From positions 1 to 24,984 of IMG/VR virus record IMGVR_UViG_3300031671_000012: 24,984 nucleotides of DNA; one strand, given 5' to 3'. The DNA is from a virus. The notes beneath the pieces were generated by a model. That model did no database searches, had not been told where the DNA came from, and saw nothing but the letters and a program-made list of their open reading frames with translations. Below, piece by piece: positions 1-7,620 of the stretch (position 1 is the stretch's first letter; each line of letters starts with the position of its first letter). Both the position numbers and the translations under genes were made by a program.

Positions 1-3
1 TGG

Positions 4-540
4 GTGAAAGAAGAAATCCTTTTGAGGATAGAAGAAAAACAACTTGAGGAGGAACTGCTAATGGAAATGTCTGAAGAAGAGCGCAAGCTGTATTTTGGTG
101 CAAGAGACCGTGCTTTATCACGATTGGTTGGTAATGTAATCATGGAAGAGCAGTGCGATGGTTGGTACAGACAGGGGCTTTTGGCAGCCACAAATCAGGC
201 GGAATTATCAGTTGAGAGTCTTGATTTTGTGAAAGTTGAAACAAATGCTGGTTTCGCCTTCGTGTGTGCCTTCCTCTCCAGGCTGGAGGCTGTGAAAGGA
301 AAAGGCTACACTGCTTCTTGCTTCAAGCGTGGAGAAAAGGATGGGATGCTAGTGAATCTTCAACGTAAGTTTGACCGGATAGAAAATTTGATGCAACTTT
401 CCTCACCAGCCGATGGAGGAGAAACACTTTCCCAAACCTTGGGAGACTTGGCGGTGTATGCAACCAAATGGCTGATAGCGCAAGCAGAGCTTCGGCCTAA
501 CGAGTTCAAGGCATGGCTGGAGGAAGTGAGGAGGCTGTGA
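4..540 (+). CDS. DUF1599/Nmad1-like (MazG-like alpha-helical) phage protein, possibly 5' partial
   Basis: Reads as 178 residues from a GTG at the very edge of the window. The frame stays open to base 1, so the true start may lie outside. The first half is charged and helical. Residues about 117-160 carry the pattern NLQRKFDRIENL, then GETLSQTLGDLAVYATKWL, which resembles the DUF1599 (nucleotide modification associated domain 1) core with its Lys/Arg-rich helix and a later D-L-A-x-Y helix. Proteins with this domain are common in phages and are thought to act on nucleotides; no reaction is established for this one. The next gene starts immediately after the stop. The family assignment rests on pattern memory only, so a different helical family is possible. 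Confidence 0.5.
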   Translation: MKEEILLRIEEKQLEEELLMEMSEEERKLYFGARDRALSRLVGNVIMEEQCDGWYRQGLLAATNQAELSVESLDFVKVETNAGFAFVCAFLSRLEAVKGKGYTASCFKRGEKDGMLVNLQRKFDRIENLMQLSSPADGGETLSQTLGDLAVYATKWLIAQAELRPNEFKAWLEEVRRL

Positions 541-717
541 ATGATAATCAAATGCAGTGTTTGTAGCAAGTATCTTGACGATGAATTCCGAACAACCATC
601 TGTCCCCACGAAACTTTTAGCGCAAATGACGGGAACAACAATTTTGCCCATCATCCCGAAAGCTATTTGTCTCTGGAAAAGCCCACTTGGGTGGAGAGAT
701 TTGATGAAAAAAACTAA
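541..717 (+). CDS. Small Cys/His protein, zinc-ribbon-like
   Basis: A 58-residue protein that begins MIIKCSVCSKYL and ends at a TAA. The ATG directly follows the previous stop, and a GAGGAGG ribosome binding site at 528-534 sits six bases upstream, so the start is well supported. It has one CxxC pair near the N-terminus and a later C-P-H, a layout seen in many small phage zinc-binding proteins, although only three cysteines are present. The last 14 bases overlap the next gene in another frame. Function unknown. Confidence 0.65.
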   Translation: MIIKCSVCSKYLDDEFRTTICPHETFSANDGNNNFAHHPESYLSLEKPTWVERFDEKN

Positions 718-991
718 ATGCACCCCCATAGGTTTCAAAGGCACTGAGACCTACACTACAAAGAAAGAAATGCTGGAAATTGTAAAGCTGTACCACGCAG
801 CAATAGAAATGCCAGTTATGTCCGTTGCAGGAATGGGGATGGAGAGCTTTGCTGACCGAGCGTGGGATGAACTTCATAGGCGTATACACGCCATAGCTCT
901 GAAGCATAAATTGCCAGAAATTCCTGGCCACTATGGGCTGAATACAAAAACAGGTGAATTCTTGGCTAGTGCCTTCAAGGTGAATCATTGA
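704..991 (+). CDS. Hypothetical protein (95 aa)
   Basis: I chose the ATG at 704 because GGAGAG (693-698) lies five bases upstream. The frame is open further back to 557, but that extension would overlap the preceding gene completely. The product is mixed helical, with a central Met-rich stretch (MPVMSVAGMGM), a conserved-looking segment WDELHRRIHAIA, and an ending of LPEIPGHYGLNTKTGEFLA. I recognise no family. It overlaps the polymerase start by four bases (TTGA), which suggests translational coupling. Confidence 0.65.
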   Translation: MKKTKCTPIGFKGTETYTTKKEMLEIVKLYHAAIEMPVMSVAGMGMESFADRAWDELHRRIHAIALKHKLPEIPGHYGLNTKTGEFLASAFKVNH

Positions 992-3678
992 CCGAACTGA
1001 AAATCCTACCCAATGGCAGAACAGTAGACGAGTTTTGTCAAGAGTGTGGCCTTTGGGAGAAATGTAAATCCCCCAGGATGGAAGGGGAAGGAGCAAAGAA
1101 TCCCACTTGGTTGTTTATTGGTGAGGCGCCAGGCCAAGTAGAAGATGAAAAGGGTGTCCCTTTTGTAGGAGACTCAGGAAGAGAGCTTCGGAAAGGGATA
1201 GAAGAAATTGGTATTGATATTCAAAAGTGTAGGTTTAGCAATGTTTGCCGCTGCCGGCCACCTGGTAACAAGCTGTCAGCCTACCCAAAAGCAATCAAGC
1301 ATTGCCGCGTTCACATTCTTAGAGAAATCCGAGCTACCAATCCAAAAGTTATTGTTCTGCTGGGTTCCTCAGCTGTTCAGAGTATCCTAAATCGCACAGG
1401 TATCTTGCGGCTCCATGGTGAAGTAATCAAGACTCCAAACTGGACGTTTGTCTGTAGCTTCCACCCAGCATACCTTCTTCGCAATGACAACATTCCTACC
1501 CGGAAGCGTTTTTTGGAAGCTCTGCGGGTTGCCAAGCGTATGGCAGAACCGAAAAGAAAAAGTAGGAAATTAAAGCGTAAGAATGAGTACATCCGAGATA
1601 AGAAGATGCTGCAGGAGTATACAGACATGCTTCGGAAGCAGCCTCTTCTGTCCACAGATATTGAGTCAAGCACGCTGTCCCCATTTTTGAAAGGTACAAA
1701 AGAGCCAAAAGTAGGCTGCGTTGGGTTTGCTTGGGATTACAACAATGCAGTTTGCTTTCCGGTAGAAGGCCGAGCGGGTGCAGAAGCAGAAATAACAGTT
1801 CGCAAGGAAGAAGTGCTAGAGGCAGTGAAGGACATCTGGGAAGACCCAGGCATTAAACACGTAGCCCATTTTGGGAAGACACTTGAATACGTCTACATGA
1901 TTGTGCTTCATGACATTTGGCTTGGGGGGCGTGAGTCAAGAGGCTACTACGCTGATACAGGTTTGATGAGCTACACACTCAATGAGGAAAAGGGCGGCCA
2001 TGGGCTGAAAGACTGGGGCTATGCAGTGGGAATGCCTGACTATGACCTTCCTAAGCGTCAATATTGTCTAGAAAATCCGCAGCACGACCCAGAGCGTGGC
2101 GGAAATCTAATCTACGCACCTGCTGTGTCTGTGCTGTATCCGTACAACACTGATGATTGTATAGCGGGCTATAGATTATTTTTCAAGCTGGAAAAGCAGT
2201 TGAAGAAAGAAAAGCTGTGGGAACTTCCCTTCAAATTCCCACTGATGTGGCACAACTGGACAGCGGCAATGATGGAGATTGCCGGGATTAAGATTGACAA
2301 AAAGCGGAACGTTGATCTTCAAGACATTTACAGTGGCAGGATACAGAAACTTGATGGAAAGTTGCTGAACTTTCCCGAGGTGCAAGAGCTAAAGGAGGAA
2401 ATTGAGCAAAAGATGCTTTGTAGGGTTTATGAGAGGGTGCGTTCCTACAAATATCGCCCTATTAGTGTGAAAAAGCGTGTACTGGAGTTGTATGAGGCAC
2501 AACGTGAAAAGCTAATCAAAGAGAAGGGCTCAACCATAAATCTGAACTCCACAGAGGTACGGCGTGAATTGGTTTTTGAGAAATTGGGGTACAAATCCAT
2601 AAAGAAAACAGATGGGGGGTTGTATTCTGTAGACAAGGAAGTCCTGGAAGAACTCCAGAAAATTAGAAAGAATAAAGTTCTTGGTGCTTTGGTAAAACGA
2701 AATGAGCTTTTCTCTGCAAACTCTAAGTACATTGCTCCAATCGTAGAGTGGTGTGGCTTAGATGGAAAAACGCATACAACATACCGTCCGCAGGGTACTG
2801 TTACGGGAAGAGTTTCTAGCGACCACCCAAATCATGAAAATCTTCCCAAGCGAAGCAAACTTGCAATGGAATTACGCACTCAGTTTGTCTCTAGTGGAGA
2901 TGGCTACTTCATACTGGAGCAGGACGAAAAGCAGATGGAGCTTCGCCTCATGGCTGACCGTTCCCAGGATGAAACAATGATTTCCGAGTTTAATTCAGGC
3001 AAAGACCCCCACCAAATGGGAGCCGCAGCAGCCTATGAGATTCGAGAAGAAGATGTAACAAAGGAGCAGCGTACTGACGCCAAATCTGCCATCTCGTTTG
3101 GTTTGGTATATGGGCGCAGTGCAAAAGCTCTGGCGGCAGACTTTGGTTGGTCTGAGCAGAAAGCCCAGAAGTTCAAAAGCCGCTATTTTGGTAAGTACCA
3201 GGGTGTTGCAAGATACCTGGAGCAACGGCGCCACTACATTTTGGGCCATGGCGTTGTCTACTCCCATTTCTTTCGGCGAAGGCATTGCAGAGGCTACGAT
3301 AGTGAAGACGATGGAATTCGGAATACGGCAGTGCGTGAGGGAATAAACTCACCAATCCAAGGAGATGCATCAGATGTGACTTGGGTTGCTGGCCATCGCT
3401 TTGCTGAATGGGCTATGAAATACCGGATGAAATCAAAACTTATCATTGCGGTTCATGATGCTTTGTACATTGACTACTGGTACAAAGAACTTGATGATGT
3501 GTTGGAAATGTCCTACAAATTTATGACAGACCGTGAATTCATCCAGAAGAGGACTGGTTGGTTTTGTACAGTTCCTTGGGATACTGACATTTCTCTAGGT
3601 TTGAATCTTGGAGAGATGCAAGAACTTGAACATAGAAAGAAGCCTGGGGAATTTATTGTACCACCGGAGTTCAAATGA
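988..3678 (+). CDS. Uracil-DNA glycosylase (family 4-like) fused to family A DNA polymerase
   Basis: An 896-residue replicative polymerase from a TTG start coupled to the previous stop (TTGA), with AAGGTG just upstream. Residues 1-170 are a family 4-type UDG domain: four cysteines for a [4Fe-4S] cluster (C17, C20, C89 in CRPPGN, C106), GEAPG at 45-49 with PFVG following, and HPAYLLR at 159-165. Residues about 215-410 are a 3'-5' exonuclease domain with D224-I-E226 and Y386-xxx-D390; the middle motif reads GKTLEY, with E300 where Asp is usual. The polymerase domain has TGRVSSDHPNHENLP, motif A D646-EKQMELR, motif B around K699-F704-Y708, and motif C H823-D824-A825. SPO1-type phages have a comparable UDG-PolA fusion. 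Two departures are odd: motif B has one extra residue between Lys and Phe, and the Glu after the catalytic Asp of motif C is Ala. Confidence 0.93.
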   Translation: MTELKILPNGRTVDEFCQECGLWEKCKSPRMEGEGAKNPTWLFIGEAPGQVEDEKGVPFVGDSGRELRKGIEEIGIDIQKCRFSNVCRCRPPGNKLSAYPKAIKHCRVHILREIRATNPKVIVLLGSSAVQSILNRTGILRLHGEVIKTPNWTFVCSFHPAYLLRNDNIPTRKRFLEALRVAKRMAEPKRKSRKLKRKNEYIRDKKMLQEYTDMLRKQPLLSTDIESSTLSPFLKGTKEPKVGCVGFAWDYNNAVCFPVEGRAGAEAEITVRKEEVLEAVKDIWEDPGIKHVAHFGKTLEYVYMIVLHDIWLGGRESRGYYADTGLMSYTLNEEKGGHGLKDWGYAVGMPDYDLPKRQYCLENPQHDPERGGNLIYAPAVSVLYPYNTDDCIAGYRLFFKLEKQLKKEKLWELPFKFPLMWHNWTAAMMEIAGIKIDKKRNVDLQDIYSGRIQKLDGKLLNFPEVQELKEEIEQKMLCRVYERVRSYKYRPISVKKRVLELYEAQREKLIKEKGSTINLNSTEVRRELVFEKLGYKSIKKTDGGLYSVDKEVLEELQKIRKNKVLGALVKRNELFSANSKYIAPIVEWCGLDGKTHTTYRPQGTVTGRVSSDHPNHENLPKRSKLAMELRTQFVSSGDGYFILEQDEKQMELRLMADRSQDETMISEFNSGKDPHQMGAAAAYEIREEDVTKEQRTDAKSAISFGLVYGRSAKALAADFGWSEQKAQKFKSRYFGKYQGVARYLEQRRHYILGHGVVYSHFFRRRHCRGYDSEDDGIRNTAVREGINSPIQGDASDVTWVAGHRFAEWAMKYRMKSKLIIAVHDALYIDYWYKELDDVLEMSYKFMTDREFIQKRTGWFCTVPWDTDISLGLNLGEMQELEHRKKPGEFIVPPEFK

Positions 3679-4115
3679 GCGACCGACGTCTTAGGCATGC
3701 CCCTGTAGTCATCCAGCTTAGACCCACAGAGGTCTACAAGGCAGACTTGCTGAAAGAATTGCGGGTAGACCGCACAAGGATAGACAGGGAACTTTTGCAT
3801 CAGCCTGGGAAATATGCATGGTGGGCTTCCCTTTCGGCACAGGTTGCTGCTACTGTCTCAGAATTGGAGGAAAAGCTGGAGCATCTTGAAGCAAAACTCT
3901 CAAAAGAGCGTAGGGCAAGAGGAAAACCAATCCGAGTTGGAGATATGAAGATGGGGTTTTGGGACTCAACGCGATACCGGAAGTTGAGGGCCAAGTTGCG
4001 GCACTGGGAGGACTCTGCTCGATTTTTAGAAAAGAGTGAAAGAGCTTTTCAGCAGAGGGCATCAATGCTACAGTCGTTCAATGCTAACATGAGGAAGGAG
4101 AGAGAACAATCATGA
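3675..4115 (+). CDS. Putative UvsY-like recombination mediator
   Basis: A 146-residue, highly charged, largely helical protein. Residues 22-72 follow the UvsY-type pattern (a DLLKEL helix, D-x-x-x-I-D, an aromatic-rich turn, then a Glu/Lys coiled coil). After a short Gly/Pro turn, two further helices end in RASMLQSFNANMRKE. UvsY helps load the UvsX recombinase onto gp32-coated single-stranded DNA. Here the gene is flanked by a gp32-like protein (ATGA overlap downstream), with a RecA/UvsX-like gene two genes later, which is the expected company. The length matches T4 UvsY (137 residues). Sequence similarity is weak and context carries much of the call, so an unrelated coiled-coil protein is possible. 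GGAG at 3666-3669 supports the start. Confidence 0.55.
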   Translation: MSDRRLRHAPVVIQLRPTEVYKADLLKELRVDRTRIDRELLHQPGKYAWWASLSAQVAATVSELEEKLEHLEAKLSKERRARGKPIRVGDMKMGFWDSTRYRKLRAKLRHWEDSARFLEKSERAFQQRASMLQSFNANMRKEREQS

Positions 4116-5107
4116 CAATGACAGCACAAGAAGTTCAGGTGGAACGTGAGAAGAGGGCCAGCAAGCGGGGTGGGGGGAATCACGATTGGTTCAAAGCCTC
4201 TGTGGGCAACACTTACATCCGGATTGGTCCACCGTGGAAGACAAATGGTGAGGTTTGGAAGGATGTCTACTACCATGGAAATTATCCGGAAAAGGTGTAC
4301 TGCGCCCAGAATGATGTAGACAGGAAAACAGGGAAACATAGAAAGTGCGCTGTGTGCAAGCGGCAAGCTGACTTGAAAGGTGACAGGTCGGTGAGGGCAA
4401 AGAAACTCTGGGGGCTGTTGGTCAAAAAGAACGAAGGGCTTTGGAACATTTTGGTAGCGAAGGTCAAGAAAAGCTCCAAAGGGGAATATCGAGTCAAAGG
4501 CTATGAAGGGAAGAAATTCCAAATTCTCCGACTTTCCTCCAAGTGGCATAACTTGCTTTTGGACATCTTTTCCGATGAGGATTACAGGAGGAAGTCTATC
4601 CTAGGAGTAACCCACGCAAAGTATGGAAGGCTTATCCGGTTGAACAGGGTGGGTGAAGAGTTAGATACCACCTACACCTTCAAAGCACTGGATAGGGAGA
4701 CTCCAATTTTTGACTCCTCTACAAAACGGAAGGCTGTGCTGAAAACTCTGGTTGACTTTGATTCTATGGTGAGTGGAAGCAGCGATGAGGAACTTGAAAC
4801 ATTTGTGCACAGGTCTGAAAGGTTGGCTAAAAAGATGGAGCATGAAGAAAAGAAAAGTGGAAGCTCCTCTTCGTCGGAAAGTTCAGGAAGTTCTGAGTCT
4901 GAGTCCGAAAGTTCGGGGGGAGAGTCTTCTTCAGGTTCTGGGGTCTCAGAGTCAGAGGCTTCGGAGGCATCAGCGGAAACAGATTTGGAAAAGCAATACC
5001 GGAAGATGAAACATGATGTAAAATCTAAACACCACAAGGAGCATAAACACCATGGCCATGAAGAAGAAGAAAGTGAAAGCGAAGCCTCGGAATCGAGTTC
5101 GTCGTAG
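4112..5107 (+). CDS. gp32-like single-stranded DNA-binding protein with long Ser/Glu/His tail
   Basis: A 331-residue protein. Residues about 20-225 look like the gp32 core: a basic N-terminal arm, the segment TYIRIGPPW, then H55, C64, C79 and C82, which match the His-Cys-Cys-Cys order of the gp32 zinc site, followed by alternating aromatic/basic segments (WNILVAKV, FQILRLSSKW). From about residue 230 the chain is almost entirely Ser, Glu and Gly, then a His/Lys cluster (KSKHHKEHKHHGH), then a final acidic EEEESESEASESSSS. Acidic tails of phage and bacterial ssDNA-binding proteins recruit replication partners, but this tail is unusually long and includes a His cluster. It is coupled to the UvsY-like gene through ATGA. 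A small gene starts out of frame inside the tail. Confidence 0.82.
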   Translation: MTMTAQEVQVEREKRASKRGGGNHDWFKASVGNTYIRIGPPWKTNGEVWKDVYYHGNYPEKVYCAQNDVDRKTGKHRKCAVCKRQADLKGDRSVRAKKLWGLLVKKNEGLWNILVAKVKKSSKGEYRVKGYEGKKFQILRLSSKWHNLLLDIFSDEDYRRKSILGVTHAKYGRLIRLNRVGEELDTTYTFKALDRETPIFDSSTKRKAVLKTLVDFDSMVSGSSDEELETFVHRSERLAKKMEHEEKKSGSSSSSESSGSSESESESSGGESSSGSGVSESEASEASAETDLEKQYRKMKHDVKSKHHKEHKHHGHEEEESESEASESSSS

Positions 5108-5222
5108 GGTTACAAAACCTCAGCAACCTGCCATAACTGCAGGTTCTGTGAGGTTGGACCCAACCACCACTCCAGGAGTTGCTGAAAATCCCTTTGGTGG
5201 GAAAGTTGAGGGGGGAGAATAG
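5052..5222 (+). CDS. Small basic protein overlapping the ssDNA-binding protein tail
   Basis: A 56-residue reading frame starting MAMKKKKVKAKPRNRVRRR and ending in a Pro/Gly-rich segment (PGVAENPFGGKVEGGE). Its first 56 bases lie inside the gp32-like gene in another frame. AAGGAG at 5036-5041 sits ten bases before the ATG, and the frame fills the otherwise empty space to 5222, so it is probably translated. Its start is strongly basic, while the overlapped frame encodes an acidic tail. I recognise no family; nucleic acid or tail binding is only a guess. Confidence 0.6.
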   Translation: MAMKKKKVKAKPRNRVRRRVTKPQQPAITAGSVRLDPTTTPGVAENPFGGKVEGGE

Positions 5223-5228
5223 ACAATC

Positions 5229-5414
5229 ATGAATGCTGGGCGTTTTGTTTTTCTAGTCAAATTTCTAGGGGCAATGACGCCCAGCATGACTCAGTCTGAT
5301 TTGGAATTGTTTGAAGCAGTGTGTAGACGTTCTGTGGAGGGCACTGCAACTCCTGATGACTTATCGAAACTGGAACTGCTGTATTTCAAGTTTGGAGTTT
5401 CAAAGGAGGCATAA
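5229..5414 (+). CDS. Hypothetical protein (about 61 aa)
   Basis: A short frame between the ssDNA-binding and recombinase genes. A G-rich stretch (5209-5216) lies about 12 bases before the ATG at 5229. In-frame ATGs at 5274 and 5286 are alternatives; the segment from 5286 (MTQSDLELFEAVCRRS) looks like the more regular protein, and the first 15 residues are hydrophobic and may be untranslated. The C-terminal half is predicted helical (LSKLELLYFKFG). No family recognised. The recombinase gene starts three bases after its stop. Confidence 0.5.
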   Translation: MNAGRFVFLVKFLGAMTPSMTQSDLELFEAVCRRSVEGTATPDDLSKLELLYFKFGVSKEA

Positions 5415-5416
5415 CT

Positions 5417-6484
5417 GTGCCACCAAGATTTCCGCGCTATGAAAAGATTGTAGGCTTCAAGGGGGCAAAGCGTAAGGTTCTTGAGGAAGTAATCAAAAGC
5501 ATAAATACGCGATACAAAAAGGAGAAGAAGCGGCAGGGAAAAACTTTAACAACGCTTCACGACTCCATATTTGCACAAGAGCGCCCTTACATCTCCAGTG
5601 GGATTCTTCCTATTGATTGCTGCCTCTGCTTTGGGATGGGATTTCCAGGAGGTGGAATCATAGAAATCTATGGCCCTGAGGCAAGCCTCAAAACTGCCAT
5701 TGTAGAAAACACACTGGCGGAATCTCAACGTAAAGGCTACTACACTGGATTGTTTGCCGCAGAATACTCCCTGAACTACAAAAGAATGAAAAGTGTTGGG
5801 TTGGATGAGAATTTGTTGCTGGTTATGTGCTCAAAAACAATCGAGGACTTCTACAAAGAACTGCGGGATGTTGTACATGATATCCGGGCAAAGGACAAAA
5901 GGACACCAATCGTAGTTGGTTGGGACTCAATTGCCGCAACTCCAACACGGACAGAGCTAGAGCATAAGGCTGGATTGGCTGCAAGTGACATGGGCAGGAT
6001 GGCCCTTCAGTTGTCTAAGTTCTTTCGTAGGCTAGTGCGCTTTCTTTTCTTAAACAACGTTTGTTTGCTTTGTGTGAATCAAACTCGAACTAATCTTGCT
6101 CAAATGTACGGAAACAAGGAAGTAACAACAGGAGGAAAAGCACTACGTTTCTATGCTTGGGTACGCTGCCGAGTGGCCCGTATCAAAAGCATCAAAGGCC
6201 CGGATGATGAGGAAATCGGGATGTTGTGCAATTTCACTACAGTGAAAAACAAATTTGCCCCACCCTTTCGTAAGTGTAAGCTGGCAGCCTACTGGAAGAA
6301 GGGAATTGACCCTGTTTTTACTGTTTGGGAATTTTGCATAGACAAAAAGATAATCGAGCGTAGCGAGCAGGTGTACAAATACAAAGGCCATGTTCTTACA
6401 AAAAACTCGTTTGCCAAGTTCTACTCAAAGTACCGTCAAGAAGTTGATGCGGCTTTGAGAAAAGCCTCACTGGGGAAAGAATGA
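5417..6484 (+). CDS. RecA/UvsX-family recombinase
   Basis: A 355-residue strand-exchange ATPase with a GTG start supported by AAGGAGG at 5403-5409. Visible RecA features: P-loop G86-PEASLKT-93, the catalytic Glu in LFAAEYSLNY (E116), Walker B-like VVGWDSIAA, and the L2/C-terminal core VNQTRTNLAQMYGN then TTGGKALRFYAWVR, which closely parallels bacterial RecA. The P-loop lacks the last glycine of GxxxxGKT and has Leu91 instead. T4 UvsX also departs here (GPSKSFKS), so the protein is probably functional but UvsX-type. The N-terminus carries RFPR at residues 4-7, shared with five other proteins in the window. It works with the upstream UvsY- and gp32-like genes and is coupled to the exonuclease by ATGA. 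Confidence 0.92.
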   Translation: MPPRFPRYEKIVGFKGAKRKVLEEVIKSINTRYKKEKKRQGKTLTTLHDSIFAQERPYISSGILPIDCCLCFGMGFPGGGIIEIYGPEASLKTAIVENTLAESQRKGYYTGLFAAEYSLNYKRMKSVGLDENLLLVMCSKTIEDFYKELRDVVHDIRAKDKRTPIVVGWDSIAATPTRTELEHKAGLAASDMGRMALQLSKFFRRLVRFLFLNNVCLLCVNQTRTNLAQMYGNKEVTTGGKALRFYAWVRCRVARIKSIKGPDDEEIGMLCNFTTVKNKFAPPFRKCKLAAYWKKGIDPVFTVWEFCIDKKIIERSEQVYKYKGHVLTKNSFAKFYSKYRQEVDAALRKASLGKE

Positions 6485-7428
6485 AGACACTCATTATCGA
6501 CGGAAACAATAGCGTATGGCGTCTTTCCAAAAAGATGCCTATCCTCACCACTGCTGACACTAAGCAGGAAATTCAAGTCGTCTATGGCTTTCTGCGTCTT
6601 CTACGGAGTGTTCTTGTGCAGTTCAGCCCAGACTTGGCTTTGATTTGCTGGGACTTGGGAAAGTCTGAGTACCGAAAAAAGATTTTCCCTGAATACAAGG
6701 CTAATCGGCACCATGATTCTACATCTGCTGAAGCTAGAGAGTTTCGGAGTGTACTGAGCCAGATGGAGATTTTGAAAGACCTGCTGCGGAATCTTGCTGT
6801 GGCGCAACTTACCTATCCTGAAATGGAAGCTGATGATTTGATTGGGATTTCTTGTGCAGAACTAGCTGGAGACAAGACAATTGTTTCTTCTGATCAGGAT
6901 ATGCTCCATCTTGTAGACAACAAGGTTTCTGTTTGGTCTCCAATCAAGACAGAATTGTACACGATGAATAATTTTCATCAGAAACTTTTTCTATCTCCAA
7001 GACAATGGCTGGAATATCGGGCTGTCTGTGGAGATAATGGTGACAATATCCCAGGAATAGCAAAAGGTCTTGGGCCAACTACAGCAATGGAGATTATCCA
7101 GAAGTATGGCTCAGTGGAAGTGTTGTTTAGGGACTCAAAAGTGGCTGAGCGTGTGGCAAGCAAGGGAAATCGCTACGCTTTGTTTGTAGCAGAAGGAGCG
7201 CGGGAACAATTTTACAGAAATCTCCTGCTAATGGATTTGCACCTTTCCATTCGGCAAGAGAAGGCAGAAAAGGTAGTTTTGCTTCTTCGAAAAAACATCA
7301 AGGGCTTGAAACCAATAAACAAAGTAGCTTTGCAGGAATATTTTATCAAAAAGGAATTTGTGTCCTTGCTGAAGGATATGCCCAATTGGTTGAATCCATT
7401 TCAGGATTTGAATGTCCACGATAGCTAG
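6481..7428 (+). CDS. 5'-3' exonuclease / flap endonuclease (PolI N-domain family)
   Basis: A 315-residue stand-alone FEN-type nuclease, comparable in length to T5 D15 and to the N-terminal domain of bacterial PolI, which the polymerase here lacks. Metal ligands are visible in order: D7 (IDGNN), the acidic cluster EMEADDL at 114-120, SSDQD at 136-140 and GDNGDNIPG at 184-192, followed by a helix-hairpin-helix (GIAKGLGPTTA). It would remove RNA primers and flaps during lagging-strand synthesis. ATGA overlap with the recombinase gene indicates coupled translation, and its 3' end overlaps the next small gene by 17 bases. Confidence 0.93.
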   Translation: MKTLIIDGNNSVWRLSKKMPILTTADTKQEIQVVYGFLRLLRSVLVQFSPDLALICWDLGKSEYRKKIFPEYKANRHHDSTSAEAREFRSVLSQMEILKDLLRNLAVAQLTYPEMEADDLIGISCAELAGDKTIVSSDQDMLHLVDNKVSVWSPIKTELYTMNNFHQKLFLSPRQWLEYRAVCGDNGDNIPGIAKGLGPTTAMEIIQKYGSVEVLFRDSKVAERVASKGNRYALFVAEGAREQFYRNLLLMDLHLSIRQEKAEKVVLLLRKNIKGLKPINKVALQEYFIKKEFVSLLKDMPNWLNPFQDLNVHDS

Positions 7429-7618
7429 ATTTCCAAGGCTACTGCGGTTTCCAAGGTTTCCAGAAGCAGAGTGCCGCAGCAAGGAAGGAACACTTCTTTG
7501 CATCTGTGGAAAACGAGGCAGGATGTTTATCCATCAAAGTGAAGGGAAGCTTCGAGGATTTTGCTCTGATGAGTGCTGTGACTTCTTCTACGTTTTCAAA
7601 AAGTTAGGAGCAGAATAA
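7412..7618 (+). CDS. Small zinc-finger-like protein with doubled RFPR motif
   Basis: A 68-residue protein starting inside the end of the exonuclease gene, with AGGA five bases before the ATG. The N-terminus is unusual: two copies of Arg-Phe-Pro-Arg at residues 6-9 and 12-15, followed by another Phe-Pro. The rest has CIC at about 30-32 and CSDECC near 51-56, which suggests a single treble-clef or zinc-ribbon site. The ending is aromatic (FFYVFKKLGAE). No family recognised. Because it is little more than the repeated tag plus a zinc site, it is a candidate partner or adaptor for whatever recognises RFPR; that is inference. Confidence 0.65.
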   Translation: MSTIARFPRLLRFPRFPEAECRSKEGTLLCICGKRGRMFIHQSEGKLRGFCSDECCDFFYVFKKLGAE

Positions 7619-7620
7619 AC

